Below, in pieces: positions 8,888 to 17,753 of a stretch of 41,733 bases of DNA. The notes under the pieces were generated by a model. It saw nothing but the letters and a program-made list of their open reading frames with translations, made no database searches and had not been told where the DNA came from. The translations under genes were made by a program, and so were the position numbers. Position 1 is the stretch's first letter, and every line of letters begins with the position of its first letter. Origin of the DNA: Alphaproteobacteria bacterium (GTDB lineage: Bacteria > Pseudomonadota > Alphaproteobacteria > UBA8366 > Aestuariispiraceae); the NCBI GenBank assembly GCA_024743195.1, contig JANSXE010000019.1:1-41733 (forward strand), given 5' to 3'.

Positions 8888-9775
8888 ATGACAACACGTC
8901 CTTTACGCGCCGCCCTCGCTGCAAATCTCGGCTTTTCCAGCCTCTGCGCGCTTACGCTCATCCTCGCCGGCCCCGAGGTCGGGCGTATGATGGGCGCGCT
9001 TCCCGGCTGGTTGATGACGGCGCTCGGTTTCGGGCTGCTCGGGTTCGCCGCCTTCATCGCCATCGTTCTGGCGCGCCTTCGCATTGGCTGGGCGCTTGTG
9101 ATCTCGGGGCTCGACCTGCTCTGGGTCGTCGCGACCCTGCCCTTGATCGCGGTTCCCGGCCTGCTGACGGCGGACGGCAAGCTCCTTGTCGCCCTCGTCG
9201 CCGCCATTGTGGGGCTTGTCGGGCTTCTCCAGCTGCGCGGGGTCAAGACGCTGCTTGCGGGCGGCGGCGACGGGGAGGGCGTCTATCGACACTGCGTCAG
9301 GCTTCACAGCAGCGCCACGCCGGACGCGCTGTGGGCGGCGATCCGCGATCTCGGGGCGATGGAGCGCTACAGCGCCGGTCTTCGGTCCTCCAGGGTTGAG
9401 GGGGACGCGGCCCCGGGCGCCATCCGCACCTGCACCAGTACGCAAGGGCAAAGCTGGGCCGAAGAGGTCGTATCGCTGGACGACGCCGAGCGCACGCTCG
9501 TGCTGCGCTTCCAGACGGAGGCGGAGGATTTCCCCTTTCCCTTCATGGCGATGCGGGGCGGTTGGACGGTAAAGCCGGCGGCCGACGGAACGGCGGCGGT
9601 CGAGATCTGGTGGTCGGTCAGACCGAAGATGCGCCGTCTGGGGTGGCTGCTCCTGGCTCTCATGACGATTCCCCTCGACCGGGACATACGCCGCATCGTG
9701 GCCGCGATGGAGGCGGGAGGCTCGGACCCGTCGACGGCGCACGCGCGACGTCGTCCCGCGCTCAGCTATTGCTGA
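8888..9775 (+). CDS. Membrane protein with C-terminal SRPBCC (START-like) domain
   Basis: Residues 1-120 contain about four hydrophobic spans (for example AALAANLGFSSLCALTLILA and VALVAAIVGLVGLLQL). Residues 128-285 look like an SRPBCC/polyketide cyclase-type fold: YRHCVRLHSSATPDALWAAI, then a long sheet-rich stretch and a C-terminal helix IRRIVAAMEAGG. Such domains bind hydrophobic ligands, but the substrate cannot be told from sequence. Divergently paired with an HxlR regulator across about 100 bases holding two inverted repeats, so probably regulated by it. Start ATG 8888 is preceded by CGGGAGATCC. The 3' end abuts the GC heptamer repeat at 9792. Confidence 0.85.
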   Translation: MTTRPLRAALAANLGFSSLCALTLILAGPEVGRMMGALPGWLMTALGFGLLGFAAFIAIVLARLRIGWALVISGLDLLWVVATLPLIAVPGLLTADGKLLVALVAAIVGLVGLLQLRGVKTLLAGGGDGEGVYRHCVRLHSSATPDALWAAIRDLGAMERYSAGLRSSRVEGDAAPGAIRTCTSTQGQSWAEEVVSLDDAERTLVLRFQTEAEDFPFPFMAMRGGWTVKPAADGTAAVEIWWSVRPKMRRLGWLLLALMTIPLDRDIRRIVAAMEAGGSDPSTAHARRRPALSYC

Positions 9776-10267
9776 CGGCGCCATAGCGCGCCGCCGCCCG
9801 CCGCCCGCCGGCCGCCGCCCGCCGGCCGCCGCCCGCCGCCCGCCGCCCGCCGCCCGCCGTACGCAGATACGCGGAGGCTGCGTCGACGCCCGACCATGCG
9901 GTCGAGCTGGGCGCGCACGGCCGGGTTCTCCAGGCGCTGGGCGATGATCGCCAGCTCCTGCAGCGCGCGGTCGGGCTCGGCCTCCAGCGCGCCTTTGGCC
10001 GCGATCTCGAAGGCGGAGATGTCCGTCGTCTTGTTCCCAAAGCGCGCACGGGGCGTCGGCGATGCGCTGGAGTTCCGCATCCTCCTCGTCGCTCAAACGG
10101 ACCGGCGCCGGCTCGGGGATCGGACGGCGGGACGCCGCCTTGGCGCGGGCGGGATCGGGCGGGGCGAGGCCCGCGCTGCGCGAGGGCGCCTTGGCGGCGC
10201 TTTCGGAGAGGCTGAGCGGGCGGGGCGCCGGCGGCCGTCCCTTGACCGCCGCCGGCGCCCGCCTCAC
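9766..10267 (-). pseudogene. Decayed relative of the 10363-12222 effector-like gene
   Basis: The 5' part (10267 to about 10050) reads PLSLSESAAKAPS followed by LSDEEDAELQRIADA, matching PLSLSETAAKAPS and LSNEAEGDIARLAAA of the 619-residue protein. A frame change near 10050 then gives DISAFEIAAKGALEAEPDRAL and RLENPAVRAQLDRMV, matching DLSGLEPIVKDALEAEPWRAL and QLDRM/WIDRM positions of the same protein. The N-terminal leader and the whole C-terminal nuclease-like domain are missing, and the remaining frame runs into the heptamer repeat. It is therefore a truncated, frameshifted copy of the central region, left immediately downstream of the intact gene on the same strand. Confidence 0.7.
9792..9860. 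repeat. Tandem CCGCCCG-type heptanucleotide repeat
   Basis: Nearly uninterrupted CCGCCCG and CCGGCCG units fill about 70 bases. A seven-base unit shifts the reading frame with each copy gained or lost. It lies at the 3' end of the decayed gene on the minus strand, where it reads as repeating RRAAGGG, 17 bases after the stop of the SRPBCC gene. Confidence 0.9.
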
Positions 10268-10362
10268 CTGTGGAAGGCTCCGCTCCCACCATGCGGCCTT
10301 GCAAGCTTCATGGTGCGTAGGCTCTGACGGCGCGGATGTACCGTCTTTGCCATCGGAGCACC

Positions 10363-12222
10363 CTATTCAACCTTCTCATACGCTGTCACGACCCAGGTTT
10401 GGTGCGTTTCGAAGAATTGCTTTCTTATCGCGACGCGATACCCTTTGTGATTCAGTATGTAGGATCTTCGACCCACTCTCGGTTCCTCGATACTGATTTG
10501 TCCGCGCTCGATGACCTGCGGGATCATGGCGATGTCCTCGGCGTGCTTGGCTTGGATCTTCTTGAAGCCGGCGCCCTTGACATCGCCGCTTGGGGTGAGG
10601 GAGACGACGCCCGGTTCGAAGGCGATCCAGCCGAGGTCTTTGCGGTGCATGGCCGCCATGTCGGCCTCGCCCGTCGCCAGCACGCGGGCCATGGCCTTGG
10701 TCCCGCGGGCGATGTTCTCTTCCGGGCTCTTGGGCACGTCCGGCGGCGGACCGTCGAGTTTTGCGCGCTGATCGTAGGGCATATCACGGGTGGCTCGGAC
10801 GCGCCCGGGCGCCGCGGCTCCGACGATGGCCCAAGAAAGACTGTCGACGCCGCGCGCCAACAGGTCCCGATCCCCCTGCATCAGGCCGTCGACCATTTGA
10901 TCGACGGCCTCGACGACCGCTTCGCCGTCCGACCAGGGCGACAATTCGGTGGCGAGCCGCGCCAACGCTTTCGTCTGTTCCCAGGCCGGCCCCAGGACTC
11001 CGCGGCCGACGGCGTCCAACTCGCGGTCGAACGCCCTCAGCCGCTCCAGCAGCCCCGGATCGGGCGCCGTCTCGTCCGGCCCGGCCGGCGGCTCCTCCGT
11101 CGCCCCGGAGACGGGGACGGGATAGGCGTCGTCGCCGCTCCCGCCGACGAGGGCGTCCGCATCGCTTGGCCCGGCGATGAGATCGTCGGCCGAACCGTCC
11201 TCCCGTCCCTGGAAGACCGGCGCCGCAGGCGGTTCGGACCCGGTCGCGCGCGGCCCGTAGCGGTCGATCATCCGGTCGATCCAGGCCAGATTGTCTGCGT
11301 CCCGAACCTGCTCGCGCAGTCTCGACATCTCGGGCAGCGCGCGCCAGGGCTCCGCCTCCAAAGCGTCTTTCACGATCGGCTCCAGACCGGAGAGGTCCTT
11401 CGTGCGGTTCACGGCGGCGGCCAGACGGGCGATGTCGCCCTCGGCCTCGTTCGAGAGGGACGCCGAGCGCTGCGCCGGCATCTGCGTGACGTACTGTGCG
11501 CCGCGCGACGGCGCCTTGGCGGCGGTTTCTGAGAGGCTGAGCGGGGCCGCGTCGCCGGGGCGGGGGCCGGCCGGGCGCGGGGTCTGGCGCTTGGGGGCCG
11601 CCGCCTTGCCGGCGGCGAGGCCGCCGGGCCAAGCCTCCCGCTCAGCGGCCCGCTCGGCGTTTCGGGCGGCGTCGCGGGCGTCGCGGGCGTCGCGGGCCTG
11701 CCGGTCCGCCTTTTCCTGCGCCGCCTGGCGCTCGCGGACGGCGGCGATCTGGCGGTCGGTCTCCGCCTGCGGGTCGGCCGGGGCGCGGGAGGCGGATTGC
11801 GCCGAGCCGGTTTGGCCCGAGGCGGTTTGGCCCGAGGCGGGGCGCCGATCCGGGGCGCTTGCCGGGCGGCCGGCGCCCGAGCCGGGGCCGGCGACGCGCG
11901 CGCGGCCGGCAGAGGGGCCGGCAGAGGGGCTCAGGGCGCCCGCGCTGCGCCCGCCGGTCGCGCCGGAGCCGGGGGAAAGGCCGCCGCCGCCGGCGCCGAT
12001 GTCCGGCAGGCCGCCGGTCCAGGGGCGCGCCGAGCGGCTGGAGGCCGTTGACGAGGCGGCGCCGGCCGTACCGGACGGGCTCCAGACGCCGCCCCACCCG
12101 CCGCGCAGCCCGTCGCCGAACCGGCCCGAACGCGTCGCGCCCGAGCCGCCCCCCGAGGGGGAAGAGGAGGAAGAAGAGGAAGAGGCGCCGCCGGAGGCGG
12201 GGCTGTCGAAAGTGCCGCCCAT
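10363..12222 (-). CDS. Putative phage-leader effector with C-terminal PBECR-like nuclease domain (619 aa)
   Basis: The N-terminus MGGTFDSPASGG resembles the small virion-type protein MGGIFSSPAPP at 27398, and both have a strong AGGAG ribosome site. Next come poly-Ser/Gly/Pro sequence, an Arg/Ala/Glu-rich coiled-coil-like stretch (about 155-195), a conserved middle block around residues 255-325 (shared with the decayed copy downstream), and a 101-residue C-terminal domain from 519. That domain reads KDLGWIAFEPG, then a KIQAKH block (H560), IPQVIERGQISIEE, RRSYILNHKGYRVAIR and WVVTAYE, the pattern I associate with phage-linked barnase/EndoU/colicin E5-type nuclease domains (PBECR). I infer an RNase-type effector riding on a phage-derived leader. 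The family assignment rests on remembered motifs, and no immunity gene is evident next to it. Confidence 0.72.
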   Translation of the reverse strand: MGGTFDSPASGGASSSSSSSSPSGGGSGATRSGRFGDGLRGGWGGVWSPSGTAGAASSTASSRSARPWTGGLPDIGAGGGGLSPGSGATGGRSAGALSPSAGPSAGRARVAGPGSGAGRPASAPDRRPASGQTASGQTGSAQSASRAPADPQAETDRQIAAVRERQAAQEKADRQARDARDARDAARNAERAAEREAWPGGLAAGKAAAPKRQTPRPAGPRPGDAAPLSLSETAAKAPSRGAQYVTQMPAQRSASLSNEAEGDIARLAAAVNRTKDLSGLEPIVKDALEAEPWRALPEMSRLREQVRDADNLAWIDRMIDRYGPRATGSEPPAAPVFQGREDGSADDLIAGPSDADALVGGSGDDAYPVPVSGATEEPPAGPDETAPDPGLLERLRAFDRELDAVGRGVLGPAWEQTKALARLATELSPWSDGEAVVEAVDQMVDGLMQGDRDLLARGVDSLSWAIVGAAAPGRVRATRDMPYDQRAKLDGPPPDVPKSPEENIARGTKAMARVLATGEADMAAMHRKDLGWIAFEPGVVSLTPSGDVKGAGFKKIQAKHAEDIAMIPQVIERGQISIEEPRVGRRSYILNHKGYRVAIRKQFFETHQTWVVTAYEKVE

Positions 12223-12281
12223 GTCATGACTCTCCTATGTCGTGGGTCCAAGCGATCGCCCGACGCCGCGCGCCGGGCATG

Positions 12282-12323
12282 AAAAAGGGGCCGCCCCCTC
12301 CCGACCCGGAAGGCGACGGCCCC
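12282..12323 (-). terminator. Intrinsic terminator (distal of two)
   Basis: On the minus strand GGGGCCG ... CGGCCCC closes a GC-rich stem and is followed by TTTTT (12282-12286). It lies between the lipoprotein gene stop and the effector-like gene start, so it ends the CDGSH/lipoprotein transcript. Confidence 0.8.
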
Positions 12324-12342
12324 GAAACGCAAAAACCAACGC

Positions 12343-12377
12343 AAAAACGCCCGGCCCCCTTTCCTCGGGGTCCGGGC
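12343..12377 (-). terminator. Intrinsic terminator (proximal of two)
   Basis: On the minus strand GCCCGG-ACCCC and GGGGG-CCGGGC form a stem with loop GAGGAAA, followed by GTTTTTG (T-run 12343-12347). It is the first terminator after the lipoprotein gene. Tandem terminators isolate the effector-like gene from its upstream neighbours. Confidence 0.78.
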
Positions 12378-12446
12378 ACAGCTGTGCTGTGTTGGCGCGG
12401 TCTATTTAGAGGTCAGGCAGCCTCTCTTAAAGAACAGAGCAGAAAA

Positions 12447-12986
12447 TTATCGCAGGCTCTCTTCGGCGCGGTTGTAGGCCAGCTCCTCGCGGCTCAAGGC
12501 GAAGCCGAGGAAGACGAGGAAGTCGCGGGCGCCCTCCGTCTCCTGTTTCGGGATCTCGATCGAGAGCGGCTCGCGGGCGATTACGCGCACCTTGTTGCCC
12601 GGGAAGGTGAGCCGGAGCGGCAGCTCCCGCCGCGACAGGATGGTGCGGTCCGGCCGGGCGACGGCGACGAAGAGCGTGACGTCGGAGACGCCGTCCTCGT
12701 TCGCGGGGCCGCGCTGGCCGGCGACCGCGACGGGGAAGCGCATCTCGATCGCATCGTCCTCCACCTCGCACTCGCCGGAGAGGAAGGCGACTTCGGCTTC
12801 GAGCCGCACGTCGGTGATGTCGCGGCCTTCGCCCGGGCGAAAGCGGGTCAGGCGCTCGGTGTCCTGGGGGATGCGGATGTCGGGGCAGCGCACGGCGAGG
12901 TCCGACCCGCCGCTGCAGGCGGCGAGCAGGAGCGCGCCCGCCGTGAGCGCGAGGGCGAGCGGGCGCGGGGCCAGTCGAGGCGTCAT
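12447..12986 (-). CDS. Putative lipoprotein (179 aa)
   Basis: The N-terminus has a basic start (MTPRLAPRP), a hydrophobic stretch [11 protein letters not shown] and a lipobox LAAC at about residues 21-24, predicting a lipid-anchored periplasmic protein. The remainder contains [21 protein letters not shown] and alternating hydrophobic beta strands, with no family I can name confidently. The start at 12986 was chosen because it places the signal peptide at the N-terminus. It lies 14 bases downstream of the CDGSH gene on the same strand, so the two are probably co-transcribed, ending at the tandem terminators. Confidence 0.85.
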   Translation of the reverse strand: MTPRLAPRPLALALTAGALLLAACSGGSDLAVRCPDIRIPQDTERLTRFRPGEGRDITDVRLEAEVAFLSGECEVEDDAIEMRFPVAVAGQRGPANEDGVSDVTLFVAVARPDRTILSRRELPLRLTFPGNKVRVIAREPLSIEIPKQETEGARDFLVFLGFALSREELAYNRAEESLR

Positions 12987-13000
12987 CGGGGGCCGGTTCC

Positions 13001-13240
13001 TCAGAGTTTCGCGTGGGCGCCGTCGCACAGCGGCTGCTTCGCCGTCCGCTTGCAGCCGCAGAAGAAGACCGTGCGGCTCTTCTCCGCCTCGTAGAGCACC
13101 GGGGCGAGGCCCGTGCCCGCATGGCTGCCGTCGCAGAAGGGCTGTTTGGCGGATTTCCCGCAGGCGCACCAGAAATACTTTTTGCCGGCCTCCACCTCGA
13201 CGGAGAAGGGCTCTTTCGCGGCGATCTCGGGCGTGCTCAT
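13001..13240 (-). CDS. Dual CDGSH iron-sulfur domain protein (79 aa)
   Basis: Two mitoNEET-type [2Fe-2S] motifs are seen: [17 protein letters not shown] and [18 protein letters not shown], each C-x-C-x(2)-S/T-x(3)-P-x-C-D-G-[SA]-H, the three-Cys one-His cluster ligand set. Two domains in one short chain is the common bacterial form. The start [11 protein letters not shown] (13240) was preferred over upstream in-frame starts, which add only low-complexity Pro/Arg sequence. Electron transfer or iron-sulfur handling is the family role; the partner is unknown. Confidence 0.93.
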   Translation of the reverse strand: MSTPEIAAKEPFSVEVEAGKKYFWCACGKSAKQPFCDGSHAGTGLAPVLYEAEKSRTVFFCGCKRTAKQPLCDGAHAKL

Positions 13241-13468
13241 GGGCTGCGGCCTCTTATCGGCGTCGGATGCGGCATACCTAGCCCAGCCGGCGCGCGCCGA
13301 CAAGCGACGCTCGAGTTGCGGGCGGGCCCGGTTGCGGGTGGGGCCGGTTGCGGGTGGGGCCGGTTGCGGTGGGACCGGTTGCGGTTGGGGTCGGTTGCTG
13401 TTGACGGGGCGCGCGCTTCGCGTCACCTATGGATCGAGGGCGAAGAGCCGCCCGATTGCGAGGCCGCC

Positions 13469-14482
13469 ATGACCGAGACCGTCCCGCGCGAGAGCGCGCG
13501 CGCCGCCGTCGATCCCGACGCCCCGGAGGAAGAGGGCGGCGGGCGTCCGCCGCTCACCATCCTGTTGGCCGGTCCGCGCGGCTTCTGCGCCGGCGTCGAC
13601 CGGGCGATCCTGATCGTCGAGAAGGCGCTGGAGAAGTTCGGCCCGCCGGTCTATGTGCGGCACGAGATCGTCCATAACCGCTTCGTGGTGGAAAGCCTGG
13701 AGGCCAAGGGGGCGGTTTTCGTCGAGGAGGTCGAGGAGGCGCCGGCCGACCGGCCGATCGTCTTCTCCGCCCATGGCGTGCCCAAGCGCGTGCCCGCCGA
13801 GGCGCAGGCGCGCGAGATGATCTATGTCGACGCCACCTGCCCGCTGGTCAGCAAGGTCCATCGCGAGGTCGAGCGGCACCACGCCGCCGGCCGGATCATC
13901 GCGCTGATCGGCCACGCCGGCCATCCGGAGGTCGAGGGCACGATGGGCCAGCTTCCCGACGGCGCGATCCTGCTGGTCGAAAGGCCGGACGACGTCCCGC
14001 ATCTCGCGGTCCCCGAGGGCGCGGCGCTGGCCTATGCGAGCCAGACGACGCTTTCGGTGGACGAGGCGGCCGACTGCATCGCGGCCCTGAAGGCGCGCTT
14101 CCCGGACATCGCCGGGCCGAAGCAGGAGGACATCTGCTACGCCACCACCAACCGCCAGGCGTCGGCGCGGGAGATCGCGCGGCGGTCCGACGCCGTCTTG
14201 GTGCTGGGCGCGCCGAACTCCTCCAACTCCAACCGCCTCGTCGACGTCGCCAAGGCGGAGGGCTGCGACAACGCCCGCCTGATCCAGCGCGCTGCGGACA
14301 TCGACTGGGGAACGCTCGCCGGCGTGCGCACGCTCGGCCTGACCGCCGGCGCCTCCGCCCCGGACGTGCTGGTCGAGGAGGTGATCGCGGCCTGCCGCAC
14401 GCGCTTCGACGTCTCCGTCGAGGAGGTGGTCACCGCAGTCGAGGATGTGGAGTTCAAGCTGCCGCGCGCGCTGGTGGTCTAG
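13469..14482 (+). CDS. ispH: 4-hydroxy-3-methylbut-2-enyl diphosphate reductase
   Basis: Last enzyme of the MEP isoprenoid pathway, reducing HMBPP to IPP and DMAPP with a [4Fe-4S] cluster. The three cluster cysteines are C40 ([12 protein letters not shown]), C124 ([12 protein letters not shown]) and C223 ([11 protein letters not shown]). Substrate-binding histidines appear in [10 protein letters not shown] and [12 protein letters not shown]. The 337 residues include an acidic 28-residue N-terminal extension before the conserved start [10 protein letters not shown]. The first gene of ispH-thrB-rnhA, an arrangement characteristic of many Alphaproteobacteria. Confidence 0.97.
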   Translation: MTETVPRESARAAVDPDAPEEEGGGRPPLTILLAGPRGFCAGVDRAILIVEKALEKFGPPVYVRHEIVHNRFVVESLEAKGAVFVEEVEEAPADRPIVFSAHGVPKRVPAEAQAREMIYVDATCPLVSKVHREVERHHAAGRIIALIGHAGHPEVEGTMGQLPDGAILLVERPDDVPHLAVPEGAALAYASQTTLSVDEAADCIAALKARFPDIAGPKQEDICYATTNRQASAREIARRSDAVLVLGAPNSSNSNRLVDVAKAEGCDNARLIQRAADIDWGTLAGVRTLGLTAGASAPDVLVEEVIAACRTRFDVSVEEVVTAVEDVEFKLPRALVV

Positions 14483-14503
14483 AGGCGCGGGGTAGAGCGG
14501 CGA

Positions 14504-15469
14504 ATGGCGGTCTATACCGAGGTCTCCGACGAGGAGATGGCGGCCTTCCTGCGCGAGCAGTACGACATCGGCGAGTTGGTCTCCGCGAAAGGCATCGCGG
14601 AGGGGGTCGAGAATTCCAACTATCTGATCCGCACCACGCAGGACAGCTTCATCCTGACGCTCTACGAGAAGCGGGTGCGGGAGGAGGACTTGCCGTTCTT
14701 CCTGGGTCTGATGGACCATCTGGCGGAGCGCGGCGTCCCGTGTCCGCGGCCGATCCACGGGCGCGACGACCGGGCGCTCAGGCGCCTGGCGGGCCGGCCG
14801 GCGGCGATCACCAGCTTTCTCGAAGGGCTCTGGCCGAAGCGCATCCAGCCGTTCCACTGCGCCGAACTGGGCCGCGCGCTGGCCCGTCTGCACGAAGCCG
14901 GGACCGGTTTCGCGCTGAGCCGGCGCAACGGGCTGGGCCCGGCCGACTGGCCCCCTCTCTACGAGCAGGCCGCCGACCGCGCGCACGAGGTGGACGCCTC
15001 GCTCAAGCCGTTGATCGAGGCGGTGCTGGACGAGGCGGCGCGGGACTGGCCGACCGATCTGCCGCAGGGCGTGATCCACGCCGACCTCTTCCCGGACAAC
15101 GTGTTCTTCATCGGCGAGCGGCTTTCCGGGCTGATCGACTTCTACTTCGCCTGCAACGATTTCCTCGCCTACGACCTCGCGGTCTGCCTCAACGCCTGGT
15201 GCTTCGAGCGCGACCGCAGCTTCAACGTCACCAAGGCGCGCCTCTTGCTGAACGGCTATCGCGCGGAGCGGCCGCTGTCGCAGGCCGAACTCGACGCGCT
15301 GCCGATGCTCTGCCGGGGGGCGGCGCTGCGTTTCCTGCTGACGCGGCTCTACGACTGGCTGAACTGTCCGGAAGGGGCCTATGTGAAGCCGAAGGACCCG
15401 ATGGAGTACGCGGCCTATCTGACCTTCCACCGGGGCGTCGCGAGCGCGGGCGCCTATGGGCTCGACTGA
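14504..15469 (+). CDS. thrB: Homoserine kinase, APH-fold type
   Basis: Phosphorylates homoserine in threonine biosynthesis. This is the aminoglycoside-phosphotransferase-like form (not GHMP), recognisable from [16 protein letters not shown], the nucleotide-binding region [11 protein letters not shown], the catalytic loop [13 protein letters not shown] (H192, D194) and [10 protein letters not shown] for metal binding. The length of 321 residues is normal. It starts 21 bases after ispH and its end overlaps, or lies four bases from, the rnhA start, so the three genes are probably co-transcribed. Confidence 0.96.
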   Translation: MAVYTEVSDEEMAAFLREQYDIGELVSAKGIAEGVENSNYLIRTTQDSFILTLYEKRVREEDLPFFLGLMDHLAERGVPCPRPIHGRDDRALRRLAGRPAAITSFLEGLWPKRIQPFHCAELGRALARLHEAGTGFALSRRNGLGPADWPPLYEQAADRAHEVDASLKPLIEAVLDEAARDWPTDLPQGVIHADLFPDNVFFIGERLSGLIDFYFACNDFLAYDLAVCLNAWCFERDRSFNVTKARLLLNGYRAERPLSQAELDALPMLCRGAALRFLLTRLYDWLNCPEGAYVKPKDPMEYAAYLTFHRGVASAGAYGLD

Positions 15470-15941
15470 GGCGATGGAGGCGGGACGCGCGAACGAGAAT
15501 GAGAGTGCGGGCGCGCGGGTCGAGATCTTCACCGACGGCGCCTGCAGCGGCAATCCCGGCCCGGGCGGCTGGGGCGCGGTGCTGCGTTTCAGGGGTCAGG
15601 AGAAGGAGCTTTCCGGCGGCGAGGCGGAGACCACCAACAACCGGATGGAGCTGATGGCGGCGATCGCCGCGCTGGAGGCGCTGAAGCGCCCCTGCCCGGT
15701 GACGCTGACGACCGATTCCACCTATGTGCGCGACGGCATCACCCGCTGGATTCACGGCTGGCGCAAGAACGGCTGGAAGACGGCGGCCAAGAAGCCGGTC
15801 AAGAACGAGGATCTGTGGAAGCGGCTCGACGCCGCCGCCAAGGGTCACAAGATCGACTGGCGCTGGATCAAGGGCCACGCCGGCCATCCGGAGAACGAAC
15901 GGGCGGATGCGTTGGCGCGCGCGGCGATCCCGCGCGGATGA
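15456..15941 (+). CDS. rnhA: Ribonuclease HI
   Basis: Cleaves the RNA strand of RNA-DNA hybrids. The catalytic acidic residues are in [33 protein letters not shown] and [11 protein letters not shown], and the handle region [12 protein letters not shown] is complete. There are two possible starts: ATG 15456, overlapping thrB by 14 bases, or ATG 15474, four bases after the thrB stop and preceded by TGAGG. The conserved fold begins only at residue 22 of the longer form, so the shorter start is equally plausible. The 3' end overlaps the convergent transporter gene by 74 bases. Confidence 0.96.
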   Translation: MGSTEAMEAGRANENESAGARVEIFTDGACSGNPGPGGWGAVLRFRGQEKELSGGEAETTNNRMELMAAIAALEALKRPCPVTLTTDSTYVRDGITRWIHGWRKNGWKTAAKKPVKNEDLWKRLDAAAKGHKIDWRWIKGHAGHPENERADALARAAIPRG

Positions 15942-16827
15942 GCGCGGCCGCCCGCCCGTCGATCGCCAGCAGGCCGGCGGCGATCAGCGCGAAGCCGGCG
16001 CCGTGATGGGGCGCGAGCCGCTCCCCCAGCACAAGGGTTCCGAGCAGGATGGCGCTGACCGGGATCAGCAGCGTCACCAACAGCGCGTTGACCGACCCGG
16101 CGGCGGCCAGAAGCTTGAAATAGAGGATGTAGGCGAGCGCCGTGGAGACGAGCGCCAGCAATAGGATCGCCCCCAGCGCCTCGATCGACGGCGGCGGCAG
16201 GTCCCACGGCCGATCGACCAGCAGCGCGACCGGGAGCAGCAGCAGCGTCGAGGCCGAAAGCTGCCCCCAGGCCGCCGTCGCCGGCGAAACGCCGAGCCGC
16301 GCGAAGCGCCGTCCGTAGGCGCCGGCGACGCCGTAGCTGAGCGCCGCCGCGAGGCAGGCCAGCACGCCCAGCGCGGCGACATCGACCCCGTCCGCCAGGT
16401 CCGGGCCGAGCAGCAGCGCGACCCCGCCCGCGCCCAAGCCCGCCCCGATGGCCTTGGCCGGCGCCATCCGCTCGTCCTGCAGCGCGACATGCGCGATCAG
16501 CATCGCGAAGATCGGCGTCGTCGCGTTCAGGATCGAGGCGAGGCCGCTGGGGATCGTCGTCTGCGCCCAGAAGAAGAGGCTGAAGGGGATCGCATTGTTG
16601 ACCAGCCCCATGACGAGGAAGGCCCGCAGCACCCCCGGCCGAAGCGGGAGCCGGCGGCCGATCAGCCCGAGGCCGATCCCCAGCGCCAGCGCCGCCAGAC
16701 CGACCCGGCCGAGTGCTACGGTCAGCGGCGGAACCTCCCGCACCGCAACGGCGGCGAAGAAGAAGGCCCCGCCCCACAGGAGCGAGAGGGCGATCAACAG
16801 GCCCCAGGCGGCGAGGGTCAGGCGCAT
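15868..16827 (-). CDS. EamA/DMT-family transporter
   Basis: An inner-membrane permease of the drug/metabolite transporter superfamily, with about ten hydrophobic helices in two EamA halves (first half from [19 protein letters not shown], second ending [15 protein letters not shown] to [16 protein letters not shown]). Substrates are usually amino acids or metabolites and cannot be predicted here. The start MRLTLAAWG (16827) was chosen because upstream in-frame sequence is basic and lacks the family start. The last 25 residues, rich in Pro/Arg, are encoded across the convergent end of rnhA and form an unusual tail. Confidence 0.92.
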   Translation of the reverse strand: MRLTLAAWGLLIALSLLWGGAFFFAAVAVREVPPLTVALGRVGLAALALGIGLGLIGRRLPLRPGVLRAFLVMGLVNNAIPFSLFFWAQTTIPSGLASILNATTPIFAMLIAHVALQDERMAPAKAIGAGLGAGGVALLLGPDLADGVDVAALGVLACLAAALSYGVAGAYGRRFARLGVSPATAAWGQLSASTLLLLPVALLVDRPWDLPPPSIEALGAILLLALVSTALAYILYFKLLAAAGSVNALLVTLLIPVSAILLGTLVLGERLAPHHGAGFALIAAGLLAIDGRAAALIRAGSPRAPTHPPVRSPDGRRGP

Positions 16828-17151
16828 AGCGAATCTTCCCAAGTCGTTTCCGCGGCCGGCGAACCCGGCCCGCTTGCGCGGACCGTAGGCGCGACCGCGC
16901 GGCGTCAGCCACCCGGAAGCGGACATTGGCCGGTCGTGACGCGAACGGGGTCGCAAGAATGTTGCGGCGCCGCGCATAAGAAAGTTTTGAAATAATTCCA
17001 ATCCGCACTTGATATCTCGCAGTGCAATATGCACATTCGAAGCGTTCTAAACGCGCGCCGCGGGACGCCAGTCCAGCGCGCATCCGGGTTTCAAGGGGCC
17101 AGGGCTTCCGACATCGAGCGGAGCCGGTCCGCCAAGGAGGAGGAAGACACG
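16828..17151. promoter_or_regulatory. Divergent intergenic region with candidate peroxiredoxin promoter
   Basis: This region of about 324 bases has no gene. An AT-rich stretch at 16978-17035 contains TTGAAA (16987-16992), a 17-base spacer and TGATAT (17010-17015), a plausible sigma70-like promoter for the peroxiredoxin. The -10 match is weak. A short ATAT...AATAT dyad overlaps it. Nothing else stands out. Confidence 0.4.
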
Positions 17152-17667
17152 ATGTTGAAGGAAGGCGATCGCGTTCCGGGCGTTACGTTCCACACCCGTC
17201 AGGACAGCGCCTGGAAGGACGTCTCGACGGACGATTTGTTCGCGGGCAAGCGCGTCGCGCTGTTCGCCCTGCCGGGGGCCTTCACCCCGACCTGCTCGTC
17301 CACGCACCTGCCGGGCTTCCTGACGAAGAACGAGGAGGTTCGCGCCCAGGGGATCGACGAGATCTACTGCCTCAGCGTCAATGACAGCTTCGTCATGAAC
17401 GCCTGGGCGAAGGATCAGGGCGTCGACGACGAGCTGGTCATGATCCCCGACGGCAATGGGGAGTTTTCCGAGGGCATGGGCCTGCTGGTGGACAAGGCCG
17501 ATCTCGGCTTCGGCAAGCGCAGCTGGCGCTACGCCATGATCGTCAACGACGGCGCGATCGAGAAGCTGTTCGTCGAGCCGACGAAGCCGGGCGACCCGTT
17601 CGAGGTGAGCGACGTCGACACCGTCCTCGCCTATCTGAAGGAGCGGGCGGCGGAGCGGGCCGCCTAA
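17152..17667 (+). CDS. Peroxiredoxin, Prx5/AHP1-type
   Basis: A thiol peroxidase of the Prx5 (glutaredoxin-linked) class that reduces hydrogen peroxide and alkyl hydroperoxides. The peroxidatic cysteine is C48 in [31 protein letters not shown] and [15 protein letters not shown] are typical of the family. The length is 171 residues from ATG 17152, preceded by a very strong ribosome binding site (AAGGAGGAGG), which suggests high expression. A longer in-frame start at 17029 is rejected because it lacks such a site. A GC-rich hairpin 24 bases downstream is a likely terminator. Confidence 0.95.
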   Translation: MLKEGDRVPGVTFHTRQDSAWKDVSTDDLFAGKRVALFALPGAFTPTCSSTHLPGFLTKNEEVRAQGIDEIYCLSVNDSFVMNAWAKDQGVDDELVMIPDGNGEFSEGMGLLVDKADLGFGKRSWRYAMIVNDGAIEKLFVEPTKPGDPFEVSDVDTVLAYLKERAAERAA

Positions 17668-17690
17668 CCGCGAGCCACCCGCCCCGATAG

Positions 17691-17738
17691 GCGATGCGAC
17701 GCCCCGGCTGGACCCCCCGGCCGGGGCGTCGCGCATTG
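17691..17738 (+). terminator. GC-rich hairpin after the peroxiredoxin gene
   Basis: A perfect 13-base stem, GCGACGCCCCGGC (17696-17708) with GCCGGGGCGTCGC (17720-17732), extended by further pairs, and an 11-base loop. There is no T-run. It lies between convergent genes and could serve both strands. Confidence 0.6.
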
Positions 17739-17753
17739 CGGCCGGACCTGCGA

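Noticed and set aside
13427-15553. 708-residue open frame antisense to ispH and thrB
   Set aside because: It spans two genes with intact catalytic motifs on the plus strand and has a compositional bias typical of shadows.
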